Shown here in pieces: positions 22,496 through 31,505 of a stretch of 43,873 nucleotides of DNA. Positions within the stretch are counted from its first letter, which is position 1; each line of letters starts with the position of its first letter. Below the pieces are notes generated by a model. It had not been told where the DNA came from, ran no database searches, and saw nothing but the letters and a program-made list of their open reading frames with translations. The translations under genes were made by a program, and so were the position numbers. The DNA comes from Dokdonella_A sp964582225 (GTDB taxonomy: Bacteria > Pseudomonadota > Gammaproteobacteria > Xanthomonadales > Rhodanobacteraceae), in NCBI GenBank assembly GCA_964582225.1, contig CAZORA010000019.1:1-43873 (forward strand). Reading direction: 5' to 3'.

Positions 22496-25299
22496 CCGAG
22501 CCGGGAGCGCTGCTCGCGCAGGCCCTGCAGGGTCCGCTCGAAGTCTGCCTGGCGCTGCCTTTCCTGTTCGATCACCGCTGCCGGCGTGCGCTCGCCGAAG
22601 CGCGCGAGCTTGCCGGCCGATTTCTCGAGCTCGGTCTCGATGCGCGCGATCTCGCGCTCGAGGCGCGTCTGTTCCGCTTCGAGATCGATCAGGCCGGCCA
22701 GCGGAATCAGCACCCGCAGCTCGCCGAGGATCGCCGCCGCGGCCGCGGGCTCCGGTTCGCCAGCGGCGAGCCAGGCTTGCTCATCGGCGCGCGCGAGAAA
22801 GGCGATCGAGGCCGCGAAGCGCTGGTGCAGCGCGCGGTCCGCAGCGCCGCCGCCGGCGTAGAGCAGGCGGATTGCACGGCCCGGCGCCACGTTCATCTCG
22901 CTGCGGATGCGGCGAATCTGCCCGAGCAGGCCCTTGAGCCACTCGACCGCCGCGCTGGCTTCGGCATCGTGGGCGAACTCGTCGGCTGCGGGCCAGGCGC
23001 AAAGCGAGATGCTCGAGCCCTCGATGCCCAGCCGGGGCGCGACCTCGTGCCACAGCTCTTCGGTGATGAAGGGCATGATCGGGTGCAGCGCGCGCAGGCT
23101 GGCTTCGAGCACGCTCAGCAGCGTGTGTCGCACCGAGGTGGCGACGGCGGCGTCTTCGCTCGCGAGCGCGGGCTTGGCGAGTTCCAGGAACCAGTCGCAA
23201 TAGTCGTTCCAGACGAATTCGTAGAGCGCCTGAGCGACCAGATCGAAGCGATAGATGCGGAAGCTCTCGTCGACCGCGGCGAGGGTCTGGCCGAGCCGGG
23301 TCAGAATCCAGCGTTCGGCCTCGCTGGCCGGCCTCGCGCCGGCGTCGAGCGCGGGCGCGACGCCTTCGGTGTTCAGCAGCACGAAGCGGGTGGCATTCCA
23401 CAGCTTGGTGCAGAAGTTGCGGTAGCCGTCGGCGCGCTTGAGGTCGAAGTTGATGGTGCGCCCGTAGGTCGCGAGCGCGGCGAAGGTGAAGCGCAGGGCG
23501 TCGGCGCCGACCGCGGTGATGCCCTTGGGGTAGTCGCGGCGAATGCGCTTTTCCACCTTGTCGCGCACCTGCGGGATCAGCAGCGCGGCGGTGGATTTCC
23601 TGACCAGCGCCTCGAGCTCGATGCCGTCGATCACGTCCAGCGGGTCGATCGTGTTGCCCTTGGATTTCGACATCTTGTGGCCTTCGGCGTCGCGCACGAT
23701 GGCGTTGATGTAGACCTCGCGGAAGGGCACTCGGCCGGTGAAATAGCGGGTCGTCATCACCATCCGGGCAACCCAGAAGAAGATGATGTCGAAGCCAGTG
23801 ACCAGCACCTCGCTCGGCAGGAAGGCCTGGAAGCTGGACCACTCCGCGGCGCGCTCGGGCGTGTCGCCTGGCCAGCCGAGGGTCGAGAACGGCCACAGCG
23901 CCGAGCTGAACCAGGTGTCGAGCACGTCCTCGTCCTGACGCAGCGCGCCGACCGGGGCGTGCGCGGCGTGGGCGCGGGCGTCGGCTTCGTCCTCGCCGAC
24001 GAAGACGCTGCCGGCCCCGTCGTACCAGGCCGGGATCTGGTGGCCCCACCAGAGCTGGCGGCTGATGCACCAGTCCTGGATGTTCTCCAGCCACTGCCGG
24101 TAGGTCGTCGCCCAGTTCTCCGGCACGAAGCGGATCTCGCCCTCGCTCACCGCCGCGAGCGCCGGCAGGGTGATCGCGCGGCGCCCACCCGGGCGGCCGT
24201 CGGGCAGCTCGTCGCGGCTGAGGTCGACGAACCACTGGTCGGTCAGCATTGGCTCGATCACCGCCTCGGAGCGCTGGCTGATCGGCACCTGCAGCTTGTG
24301 CGGGCGGGTTTCGACCAGCAGCCCGGCGGCTTCCAGGTCGGCCAGCACCGCCTTGCGCGCGGCGTAGCGGTCGAGGCCGCGATATTTTTCCGGTGCCTGC
24401 TCGTTCACCGTGGCGTCGAGGTTCAGCACCACGATCGGGTCGAGGCCGTGGCGGGCGCCGATCTGCCAGTCGTTGAAATCATGCGCGGGCGTGATCTTGA
24501 CGCAGCCGGTGCCGAATTCGCGTTCGACGTAGGCGTCCGCGATGATCGGAATCTCGCGTCCGCTGAGCGGCAGGCGCAGGCTCTTGCCAATCATCGCCAC
24601 GTAGCGCTCGTCGTCCGGGTGCACCGCCACGGCAACGTCGCCCAGCATGGTCTCCGGGCGCGTGGTCGCGACCACCAGGCCCTCGCCGCCGTCGCTCGCC
24701 GGATAGCGGATCGACCACAGGAAGCCGTCCTTCTCCACGCTGTTGACTTCGAGGTCGGAGACCGCGGTCATCAGCACCGGGTCCCAGTGCACCAGCCGCT
24801 TGCCGCGGTAGATCAGGCCGTCGCGGTACCACTGCACGAACACCCGCCGCACCGCGGCGGAGAGCCCGACGTCCATGGTGAAGCGCTCGCGCGACCAGTC
24901 CAGCGACGCCCCCAGGCGGCGCATCTGGCGGGTGATGGTGGAACCGGATTCCTCCTTCCAGCGCCAGACCCGCTCGACGAAGGCTTCGCGCCCCAGATCG
25001 TGGCGCGTGCGGCCCTCGGCGGCGAGCTGGTTCTCGACGATCTTCTGGGTGGCGATGCCGGCGTGGTCGGTGCCGCCCTGCCACAGCGCGCGGCGTCCGC
25101 GCATGCGCTGCAGGCGGATCAGCGCGTCCATCACGGTCTGCTGGAAGGCGTGGCCCATGTGCAGGGTGCCGGTGACGTTCGGCGGCGGCAGCAGGATGCA
25201 GTAAGGCTCGCCCGCGCCGGCCGGAGCGAACAGCCCCTGCGCCTCCCACTCGGCGTACCACTTCGACTCGATGCGGCCGGGTTCGTAGTTCTTGTCCAT
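22492..25299 (-). CDS. valS: Valine--tRNA ligase
   Basis: A 935-residue class I valyl-tRNA synthetase, cytoplasmic. It starts MDKNYEPGRIESKWYAEWEAQGLF, then the HIGH-like motif PNVTGTLHMGHAF (residues about 38-50), the editing domain (VATTRPETMLGDVAVAVHPDD), the KMSKS motif as HKMSKSKGNTIDPLD (about 545), the anticodon-binding helices and a C-terminal coiled coil (LDLEAEQTRLEREIARIETELEKSA in parts), all as expected. The length is normal (E. coli 951). It is downstream of holC by 80 bp on the same strand, as in E. coli. The coiled-coil end is needed for tRNA binding. Confidence 0.97.
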   Translation of the reverse strand: MDKNYEPGRIESKWYAEWEAQGLFAPAGAGEPYCILLPPPNVTGTLHMGHAFQQTVMDALIRLQRMRGRRALWQGGTDHAGIATQKIVENQLAAEGRTRHDLGREAFVERVWRWKEESGSTITRQMRRLGASLDWSRERFTMDVGLSAAVRRVFVQWYRDGLIYRGKRLVHWDPVLMTAVSDLEVNSVEKDGFLWSIRYPASDGGEGLVVATTRPETMLGDVAVAVHPDDERYVAMIGKSLRLPLSGREIPIIADAYVEREFGTGCVKITPAHDFNDWQIGARHGLDPIVVLNLDATVNEQAPEKYRGLDRYAARKAVLADLEAAGLLVETRPHKLQVPISQRSEAVIEPMLTDQWFVDLSRDELPDGRPGGRRAITLPALAAVSEGEIRFVPENWATTYRQWLENIQDWCISRQLWWGHQIPAWYDGAGSVFVGEDEADARAHAAHAPVGALRQDEDVLDTWFSSALWPFSTLGWPGDTPERAAEWSSFQAFLPSEVLVTGFDIIFFWVARMVMTTRYFTGRVPFREVYINAIVRDAEGHKMSKSKGNTIDPLDVIDGIELEALVRKSTAALLIPQVRDKVEKRIRRDYPKGITAVGADALRFTFAALATYGRTINFDLKRADGYRNFCTKLWNATRFVLLNTEGVAPALDAGARPASEAERWILTRLGQTLAAVDESFRIYRFDLVAQALYEFVWNDYCDWFLELAKPALASEDAAVATSVRHTLLSVLEASLRALHPIMPFITEELWHEVAPRLGIEGSSISLCAWPAADEFAHDAEASAAVEWLKGLLGQIRRIRSEMNVAPGRAIRLLYAGGGAADRALHQRFAASIAFLARADEQAWLAAGEPEPAAAAAILGELRVLIPLAGLIDLEAEQTRLEREIARIETELEKSAGKLARFGERTPAAVIEQERQRQADFERTLQGLREQRSRLG

Positions 25300-25379
25300 C
25301 GCTCACTTTCCGCGCCGTGCGAGCGGCGGTCTGATTGAGAAAACCCGACATCTTAGCCGCCGCGTCGGCGACCGCGTCT

Positions 25380-25802
25380 CTACATGTCGTGCTTGTGCAG
25401 CTCGAAGCCGGCCTGTTTGTAGCTGCGCCAGCGCTCGCGCGAGCCGGCGCGCTCGGCTTCCTCGGCCGGCACCACTTCCAGCACCCGCTCGAAGAGGCCG
25501 GGTGCGCAGGTCTCGCGCAGGTTGATGACCAGCGGCCGATCGGGCGTCGTCAGCCCCGGCGGTACGATCAGGATCGGCGTAATCGCGTCATCGTCGTCGC
25601 CGGCGATCTGGTGCGGCAGGAAGGCGTCATCGTCGAGGCTCCAGAGCAGTTCGTCGAGCGTTTCCGCCTGCGCCGCGGAGCGCGCCAGGATCAGGCTCGG
25701 CTGCCCGCTGGCGAAGGCCCGCCTGGCCAGCTCGGCAACCAGGCGCAGGGGATCCTCGCGAAAGCGCGGCTTGGCGATCAGGTAGAAATCGGCGCGCGCC
25801 AC
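25380..25802 (-). CDS. holC: DNA polymerase III chi subunit
   Basis: A 140-residue chi subunit, which links the clamp loader (through psi) to single-stranded DNA-binding protein. It has ADFYLIAKPRFREDPLRLVAELARRAF, then RSAAQAETLDELLWSLDDDAFLPHQIAGD and PLVINLRETCAPGLFERVLEVVP, all typical of HolC (Asp-Glu-LLW segment and the FLPH motif). The C-terminus RWRSYKQAGFELHKHDM fits too. The GTG at 25802 lies 5 bp after the stop of the membrane-protein gene. Its partner psi appears to be encoded 3.4 kb away on the other strand. Confidence 0.93.
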   Translation of the reverse strand: MARADFYLIAKPRFREDPLRLVAELARRAFASGQPSLILARSAAQAETLDELLWSLDDDAFLPHQIAGDDDDAITPILIVPPGLTTPDRPLVINLRETCAPGLFERVLEVVPAEEAERAGSRERWRSYKQAGFELHKHDM

Positions 25803-25807
25803 GGCCG

Positions 25808-26257
25808 CTACAGCCCGCTGGGCGGAGGCGTGCCGCCGCCCTGGAAGGCGAGGGCGAAAAACATGCCGGCGAGCATCGCCAGCAGGCTCGCGAACAGCAC
25901 CCCGAGCAGGGCGAACAGCGCGGCGCCGCGCTGCCCCGGGCGGCGCGTCTTGTAGAGATAGTAGGCGACGAAGATCGAGGTCAACAGCACCACGCCGAGG
26001 TTCAACCACCAGGGTCGGCGGATGCCGAGTTCGCGCGAGTCGAGACCAAGCCAGAGAAAGCAGGCGACCAGGATTGCAACTTCGTAGCACAGATTGAACC
26101 AGCTGCCGCGCAGCGCTTCCAGCGCCCGCTGCGCGCCGCCCGGATCGGCGAGATCCGGGTACAGCGTGACCAGCAGCATGCCGAACACGAGGTTGATGCC
26201 GAAGATGGCGGCGATCGCCTGCGACTTGCGGCGCCGGGTCGTCTCGTCGGCGGGCAT
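25808..26257 (-). CDS. Uncharacterised four-helix membrane protein between pepA and holC
   Basis: A 149-residue protein not recognised as a named family. Four hydrophobic segments are visible: about 15-33 (IAAIFGINLVFGMLLVTLY), 52-72 (NLCYEVAILVACFLWLGLD), 84-105 and 111-140, with basic residues at the N-terminus (TTRRRKSQAI) and after the third helix (YLYKTRRPGQR). It begins 2 bp after pepA and ends 5 bp before holC, so it is co-transcribed with both. The ending GGGTPPPSGL is a flexible tail. I cannot assign a function. Confidence 0.75.
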   Translation of the reverse strand: MPADETTRRRKSQAIAAIFGINLVFGMLLVTLYPDLADPGGAQRALEALRGSWFNLCYEVAILVACFLWLGLDSRELGIRRPWWLNLGVVLLTSIFVAYYLYKTRRPGQRGAALFALLGVLFASLLAMLAGMFFALAFQGGGTPPPSGL

Positions 26258-26259
26258 GC

Positions 26260-27753
26260 TCAGGCGCTGCGATCGATCAGGAACTGGGTCAAAAGTGGCA
26301 CCGGCCGGCCGGTGGCGAGGCCCTTGCGGCCCTCGTCCCAGGCGGTGCCGGCGACGTCCAGATGGGCCCAGCGGTGGCCCTTGACGAAGCGCGACAGGAA
26401 GCAGCCGGCGGTGATCGCACCAGCGTACTTGCCGCCGATGTTGGCGACGTCGGCAAAGGCGGAGTCGAGCTCGCCTTGGTAGTCGTCCCACAGCGGCAGG
26501 CGCCAGACGCGGTCGTGCGCGCGCTCGCCGGCAGCGAGGAGCTGGGCGGCGAGCTCTTCGTCGGCGCTCATCAGGCCCGAGGCATGCTTGCCCAGCGCGA
26601 CCACGCAGGCGCCGGTCAGGGTCGCGGCGTCGATGATGAGCTCGGGGTCGAAGGTTTGCGCAGCGTAGGTGAGCGCGTCGCAGAGAATCAGCCGACCCTC
26701 GGCGTCGGTGTTCAGCACCTCGACGGTGAGGCCGGACAGGCTGGTCAGGATGTCGCTCGGGCGGTAGGCAGCGCCGTCCGGCATGTTCTCGACCGCCGGC
26801 ACCACGCAGACGAGATTCAGCGGCAGCTCGAGTTCGACCGCGGCCAGAAAGGCGCCCAGCACGCCGGCAGCGCCGCACATGTCGAACTTCATCTCCGGCA
26901 TGCTCGGACCGGGCTTGAGCGACAGACCGCCGCTGTCGAAGGTGACGCCCTTGCCGACCAGGGCAATGGGTTTGGCTTCGCCACCACCGCGCCACTGCAG
27001 CACGATCAGGCGCGGCGGGTTGGCCGAACCCTGGGCGACGCCGAGCAGGGCGCCCATGCCGAGTCGGGTCATGGCCTCGCGTTCGAGCACCTCGAGGCTG
27101 ACGCCGGCGTGCGCGTCGGCGATTTCCTGCGCCTTGGCGGCGATCCAGGCGGGAGTGCAGAGATTGGGCGGCAGGTTGGCCAGCTCGCGCGCGAAATGCA
27201 CTCCCTGCGCGATCGCCCGCGCTTCCTCGAGCGCGCGCTCGATCGCCGGGTTGCCGGCGGGCGCAGCAAAGCCGATGCGTTGAACGCGCGCGGGTTCCGC
27301 CTTCACCTTCGGCTGGAAGGTCGCGGTGTAGCGATAGGCGCGCCGGTCGGCCGCCAGCGCCGCGGCGCGCAGCTTCCAGGCGGCGTCACGCCCGGCCACC
27401 TCGAGCTCGGTCAGAAACGACACCGCCGCCTCGATCGGCAGCTTGGCCAGGGCGCGCGCGGCCTCGTCCGCCGCGCGCTGGAAGGCCGCCGGGCCGAACT
27501 TGCCCTGCTCGCCCAGGCCGATCAGCAGCACCCGCTCGGCGGCGACGCCGTCGAGATCGAACAACAGGCTGCTGCTGCCCGGCTTGCCGCTGGCATCGCC
27601 GCGCGCGGCCAAGCGCGCGATCGCGCCGCCGGCGTGCTGGTCCACGCGTGCAGCCGCTGGGCTCAGGGCCGCGTCCTGATACAGGCCGACGACCAGACAG
27701 GGCGTGGCGATGGTTTCCGGAGCGTCACCGGTGATCGAGAAACTGAGCGTCAT
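26260..27753 (-). CDS. pepA: Leucyl aminopeptidase (M17)
   Basis: A 497-residue M17 aminopeptidase, cytoplasmic, with a hexamer of two-zinc active sites expected. Visible motifs are IALVGKGVTFDSGGLSLKPG (metal-binding Lys and Asp), the family signature NTDAEGRLILCDALTYA, the C-terminal LSRFVKGHRWAHLDVAGTAW, and RELANLPPN in the middle. The N-terminal domain is of normal length. In E. coli PepA also binds DNA in cer recombination and carAB control; whether this one does is unknown. The ATG at 27753 is used because AGGA lies 8-10 bases before it; an ATG six codons earlier has no ribosome site. Confidence 0.95.
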   Translation of the reverse strand: MTLSFSITGDAPETIATPCLVVGLYQDAALSPAAARVDQHAGGAIARLAARGDASGKPGSSSLLFDLDGVAAERVLLIGLGEQGKFGPAAFQRAADEAARALAKLPIEAAVSFLTELEVAGRDAAWKLRAAALAADRRAYRYTATFQPKVKAEPARVQRIGFAAPAGNPAIERALEEARAIAQGVHFARELANLPPNLCTPAWIAAKAQEIADAHAGVSLEVLEREAMTRLGMGALLGVAQGSANPPRLIVLQWRGGGEAKPIALVGKGVTFDSGGLSLKPGPSMPEMKFDMCGAAGVLGAFLAAVELELPLNLVCVVPAVENMPDGAAYRPSDILTSLSGLTVEVLNTDAEGRLILCDALTYAAQTFDPELIIDAATLTGACVVALGKHASGLMSADEELAAQLLAAGERAHDRVWRLPLWDDYQGELDSAFADVANIGGKYAGAITAGCFLSRFVKGHRWAHLDVAGTAWDEGRKGLATGRPVPLLTQFLIDRSA

Positions 27754-27789
27754 GAAGAAATCCTGCTGCATGGAGAATCGGGTCGGTGT

Positions 27790-27840
27790 CCGCGGGCGCC
27801 GGCGAGGACGTCACAGCGGGTACACTGTGGGCGCCCGCGG
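27790..27840. repeat. Nested inverted repeat in the pepA-lptF intergenic region
   Basis: CCGCGGGCGCC (27790-27800) and GGCGCCCGCGG (27830-27840) are perfect 11-bp arms with a 29-base spacer. Inside it CACAG (27812-27816) and CTGTG (27825-27829) form a second inverted repeat. The -10-like TACACT (27821-27826) lies inside, overlapping the inner arm. The element is between the divergent pepA and lptF genes, which makes a regulator site or cruciform possible. The function is unknown. Confidence 0.55.
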
Positions 27841-27955
27841 CTCGACGTGCTGCAGCGCGGTCAGCGGTGCGCCTGCGCCGCGCCGCCGCGCGGATCCAAC
27901 CACCGATGCCCCGCGCGTGAAGCCAGCCATTCTAAGCCAATCGCCGCCTCACGCC

Positions 27956-29086
27956 ATGTCGAGCACGCTTCGTCCCAAGATCGTCGATCGCTATTTGCTG
28001 CGTGAGGTGCTGAGCGGCTTTGCGGCCGCCACCGCCGTGCTGCTGCTGGTCCTGGTAGGCGGCTCGCTGGCGGACTTGCTGGCCAAGGTTGCGCGCGGGG
28101 TCATCCCGGCGGATCTGCTGTTCACCTTGATTGGGCTGCGTGCCGTCGGCGCGCTCACCATCCTGCTGCCGCTGGCGGCCCTGCTCGGCGTGCTGATCGC
28201 CTATGGCCGGCTCTGGCGCGAGAGTGAAATGGCGGTGCTGCTCGCATCCGGGCTGGGCGTGCGCGGCCTGTTGCGCCCGCTGGCGCTGTTCGTGCTGGTA
28301 TTGATGTTCGTGCTCGCGCTGCTTTCCTTGTGGCTGGCGCCCGCTGCCGAGCGTCAGGAGCAGCGGCTGCGCCAGGAGGCCAGCCGCTCGCTGTTCGTGG
28401 CCGGCCTCGAGCCCGGCCGCTTCGTCGAGCTGCCGGGGCGCAGCGGGGTGGTGCACGTGGGCGAGATGTCGGCCGATGGCACGCGCTTCGCCCGCATGTT
28501 CATCGAAACCGAGCGCCAGGACGCGGACGAAACGACCACCCGCATCGACGTGATCACCGCGACGCACGGTTCCCTGTACCACGATGCCGACGGCGTCGGC
28601 CGCTATATCGCGCTCGAGGACGGCTTCCGGGTCGAAGGTGAGCTCGGCAAGGATGATTTTCGCCTGATGCGTTTCGCCCGCAACGACATCAAGCTGCCGG
28701 ACAGCCCCGAGGACGCCAGCGAATCGGCGCGCAAGCGCGCGGTGACCACCCGCGAACTGATCGCGGCGCGCGACGATCCCGCGCTGCGGGCGGAGCTCCA
28801 CTGGCGCCTGGCGGCGCCGCTGTCGGCCCTCCTGCTGGTGCTGTTGGCGCTGCCGCTGTCGCGCTCCAATCCGCGCGAGCCGCGCCACGCGCGGTTGCTG
28901 CTGGCGCTGCTCGCCTGGCTGGTCTACTACGACGCGCTGCTGCTCGGTCGCACCTGGATCGCTCAGGGCCGGCTGGCGCCTGGCTTCGGCCTGTGGTGGG
29001 TTTACCTGCCGGTGCTCGGCCTCGGCCTCTGGCTGCTGTGGCGCTGGCAGCACCTGCCGGCGCCACGCAGCGCCAGGGCGCCCTGA
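27956..29086 (+). CDS. lptF: LPS export ABC permease LptF
   Basis: A 376-residue permease that, with LptG, extracts lipopolysaccharide from the inner membrane for the LptB2FG bridge. It begins IVDRYLLREVLSGF, the usual LptF start. Three membrane helices follow (about 20-130, including LAALLGVLIAYGRLWRESEMAVLLASG, the coupling-type EMAVLLASG loop), then a periplasmic jellyroll domain (AAERQEQRLRQEASRS, HVGEMSADGTRFARMFI), and three closing helices. It precedes lptG with a 1-bp overlap. The ATG at 27956 gives the family start; the frame is open further upstream. Confidence 0.95.
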   Translation: MSSTLRPKIVDRYLLREVLSGFAAATAVLLLVLVGGSLADLLAKVARGVIPADLLFTLIGLRAVGALTILLPLAALLGVLIAYGRLWRESEMAVLLASGLGVRGLLRPLALFVLVLMFVLALLSLWLAPAAERQEQRLRQEASRSLFVAGLEPGRFVELPGRSGVVHVGEMSADGTRFARMFIETERQDADETTTRIDVITATHGSLYHDADGVGRYIALEDGFRVEGELGKDDFRLMRFARNDIKLPDSPEDASESARKRAVTTRELIAARDDPALRAELHWRLAAPLSALLLVLLALPLSRSNPREPRHARLLLALLAWLVYYDALLLGRTWIAQGRLAPGFGLWWVYLPVLGLGLWLLWRWQHLPAPRSARAP

Positions 29087-30177
29087 TGCGCGGGCTCCTG
29101 ATCAAGCGGGTCGATCGCCTCGTCGGGCTGTCGGTGCTGGGTGCGATCGGGCTGACCTGGCTGGTGCTGGTCAGTCTCGACGCTCTGCGCATTTTCGTAA
29201 GCGAGCTGAACGCGGTCGGTGCGGGTCACTACAGCCTGACCAGCGCGGTGATCTATGTGCTGCTAACGGTGCCGCGCCGGCTCTACGACATGTTCATCTA
29301 CGCCGCCCTGGTCGGCAGCCTGCTCGGCCTTGGAGCCCTCGCCAACAGCGCCGAGCTGACCGCCCTGCGCGCTGCCGGGATGTCGAAGCTGCGCATCTGC
29401 GCCTCGGTCGGACTCTGCCTCGTCGCGCTCACCCTGTTGGTGGTGCTGCTTGGCGAAAGCCTGGCGCCATGGGGCGAGCGCCGCGCCCAGGCGCTGATGC
29501 TGGCGGCGAAGTCGAGCGAAGTCGCGCTGGCCCGCGGCGGCACCCTGTGGGCGCGCGACGGCGACAGCGTGATCGGCGCGCGGCGGGCACGGGCCAGCGC
29601 AGGGGGAGAGGTGGAGCTGGCCGACGTACGCGTGTTCCGCTTCGACGCCGACGGGCGTCTGGCCGCGCTGCTGTTGGCGCGTGAGGCGCACCAGCAGCAG
29701 GGTGAGTGGCTCTTGCGCGACGTGCGCAGCACCGAGTTCGGCGCGCACGACGCGGTCAGTACCGAGCAGCCGAGCATGCGCTGGAAATCGAGTCTCGACC
29801 CCCAGCTGCTCGCTTCCGGTATCGTCCAACCGCGCTACATGAGCGTTCGCGACCTGCGCCGCAACATCGGCTGGTTGGAGCGCAACCAGCAGGATGCCGA
29901 GATCTATCGCCGCGCCGTCTGGGCGCGGCTGCTGCAGCCCGTGAACATCATCGTGCTGACTCTCTGCGCGCTGCCCTTCGCCTTCGGCGCGCTGCGCAGC
30001 GGTGGACTGTCCAAGCGCCTGTTCATCGGCATCCTGGTGGCGCTCGGTTTCCACTTCCTGCAGCGGGCGACGGTCAGCTTCGGCAGCGTCTACGACGTGC
30101 CCCCGGCGCTCGCCAACCTGCTGCCGCCGCTGCTGTGTGCGGTGGCGGCAGTGGTGTACTTCCGGCGTCACGCGTAG
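29086..30177 (+). CDS. lptG: LPS export ABC permease LptG
   Basis: A 363-residue partner of LptF. The N-terminus (LIKRVDRLVGLSVLGAIGL) and the first cytoplasmic loop (NSAELTALRAAGMSKLRI) match the LptF/LptG family. After the periplasmic jellyroll domain, RAVWARLLQPVNIIVLTLCALPFAFGALRSGGLSKRLFIG in parts is diagnostic of LptG. Its ATG overlaps the last base of the lptF stop. Together with lptF it makes a two-gene operon; lptA, lptB and lptC are elsewhere. Confidence 0.95.
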   Translation: MRGLLIKRVDRLVGLSVLGAIGLTWLVLVSLDALRIFVSELNAVGAGHYSLTSAVIYVLLTVPRRLYDMFIYAALVGSLLGLGALANSAELTALRAAGMSKLRICASVGLCLVALTLLVVLLGESLAPWGERRAQALMLAAKSSEVALARGGTLWARDGDSVIGARRARASAGGEVELADVRVFRFDADGRLAALLLAREAHQQQGEWLLRDVRSTEFGAHDAVSTEQPSMRWKSSLDPQLLASGIVQPRYMSVRDLRRNIGWLERNQQDAEIYRRAVWARLLQPVNIIVLTLCALPFAFGALRSGGLSKRLFIGILVALGFHFLQRATVSFGSVYDVPPALANLLPPLLCAVAAVVYFRRHA

Positions 30178-30338
30178 TTTCGGTGCTGGAGGTCACCGCG
30201 GGCGCATTTCGACACGCCTGGGCGGTCAGCGTGGACCCAAGCGAGTGGGCGGTGCCCATCGGTGTAAGATGCGGTGGTACGAACGGTCGCATTCACGCGC
30301 AGCGCGTGGGGCGCCAGAGGTCCGCGCGGAGAAATGTC

Positions 30339-31469
30339 ATGGGTAGCGTCGATTTCACCTCGTATCTGAAGCTGATGTCGCACAAGAAGGCATCGGATCT
30401 GTTCATCACCGCGGGCGTCGCGCCGTCGATGAAGGTGAACGGCCGCATCGGCCCGATCACCCAGGAGGCACTGACGCCACAGCAATCGCGCGACATGGTG
30501 CTGAACGTGATGACGCCCTCGCAGCGCGAGGAGTTCGAGAAGACCCACGAGTGCCAGTTCGCGATCAGCGTGACCGGAGTCGGGCGCTTTCGCGTGTCGT
30601 GCTTCTATCAGCGCAACTGCGTCGGCATGGTGCTGCGCCGCATCGAGACCCGCATCCCGTCGATCGAGGAGCTGGGTTTGCCGTCGATCATCAAGCAGCT
30701 GGCGATGACCAAGCGCGGCATCATCATCTTCGTCGGCGCCACCGGTACCGGCAAGTCGACCTCGCTGGCCGCGATGGTCGGCTATCGCAACCAGAACTCG
30801 ACCGGGCACATCATCACCATCGAGGACCCGATCGAATACGTGCACAAGCATGAGAGCTGCATCATCACCCAGCGCGAGCTCGGCATCGACACCGACAGCT
30901 GGGAAAATGCGCTGAAAAACACGCTGCGTCAGGCGCCCGACGTGATCATGATCGGCGAGGTCCGCACTCGCGAGACCATGGAATACGCGATCAACTTTTC
31001 CGAGACCGGCCATCTGTGCCTGTGCACCCTGCACGCCAACAACGCCAACCAGGCGATGGACCGCATCATCCACTTCTTTGCCGCCGACCGTCACGAACAG
31101 CTGTTCATGGACCTGTCGCTGAACCTCAAGGGCGTGGTCGCCCAGCAGCTGATTCCGACTCCGGACGGGAAGGCGCGGCGGGTGGCGATGGAAGTGCTGC
31201 TCGGCACGCCGCTGGTGCAGGACTACATCCGGCAGGGCGAGGTGCACAAGCTCAAGGACGTGATGAAGGAGTCGGTCAATCTCGGCATGAAGACCTTCGA
31301 CCAGAGTCTGTTCGAGCTCTATCAGGCGGGTGAGATCACCTACGAGGACGCGCTGCGCCACGCCGACTCGGCCAACGAGGTGCGTCTGAAGATCAAGCTC
31401 GCCCAGGGCGGCGACGTAAGCAGCCTGACCCAGAACATGGACGGGGTCATGCTGCAGGAAACGTCCTGA
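30339..31469 (+). CDS. pilU: Type IV pilus retraction ATPase PilU
   Basis: A 376-residue ATPase of the PilT/PilU family that helps PilT retract the pilus. It has SDLFITAGVAPSMKVNG (PAS-like domain entry), VGATGTGKSTSLAAM (Walker A), the Asp box with HIITIEDPIEYVH, APDVIMIGEVRTRETM (Walker B), HLCLCTLHANNANQA (His box) and a C-terminal GEITYEDALRHADSANEVRLKI. PilU rather than PilT is shown by the conserved GIIIFVG start and the C-terminal tail. GCGGAGA lies 7-10 bases before the ATG. No pilT lies beside it, unlike the usual pilTU pair. It faces pyrB across 36 bp. Confidence 0.95.
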   Translation: MGSVDFTSYLKLMSHKKASDLFITAGVAPSMKVNGRIGPITQEALTPQQSRDMVLNVMTPSQREEFEKTHECQFAISVTGVGRFRVSCFYQRNCVGMVLRRIETRIPSIEELGLPSIIKQLAMTKRGIIIFVGATGTGKSTSLAAMVGYRNQNSTGHIITIEDPIEYVHKHESCIITQRELGIDTDSWENALKNTLRQAPDVIMIGEVRTRETMEYAINFSETGHLCLCTLHANNANQAMDRIIHFFAADRHEQLFMDLSLNLKGVVAQQLIPTPDGKARRVAMEVLLGTPLVQDYIRQGEVHKLKDVMKESVNLGMKTFDQSLFELYQAGEITYEDALRHADSANEVRLKIKLAQGGDVSSLTQNMDGVMLQETS

Positions 31470-31505
31470 TTTGGAGGCGGCGTCGGGTGCGTCGACGTCT
31501 GCCGC

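Noticed and set aside
22777..25338. Long open plus-strand frame opposite valS
   Set aside because: It is a codon-bias shadow: valS on the minus strand has intact class I synthetase motifs along its whole length, and the plus-strand product has no recognisable domain.
30294..30308. CACGCG-CAG-CGCGTG hairpin before pilU as a terminator or regulator
   Set aside because: A 6-bp GC stem is common in this composition, there is no T-tract and it lies 30 bp before a gene start, so I do not assign a role.
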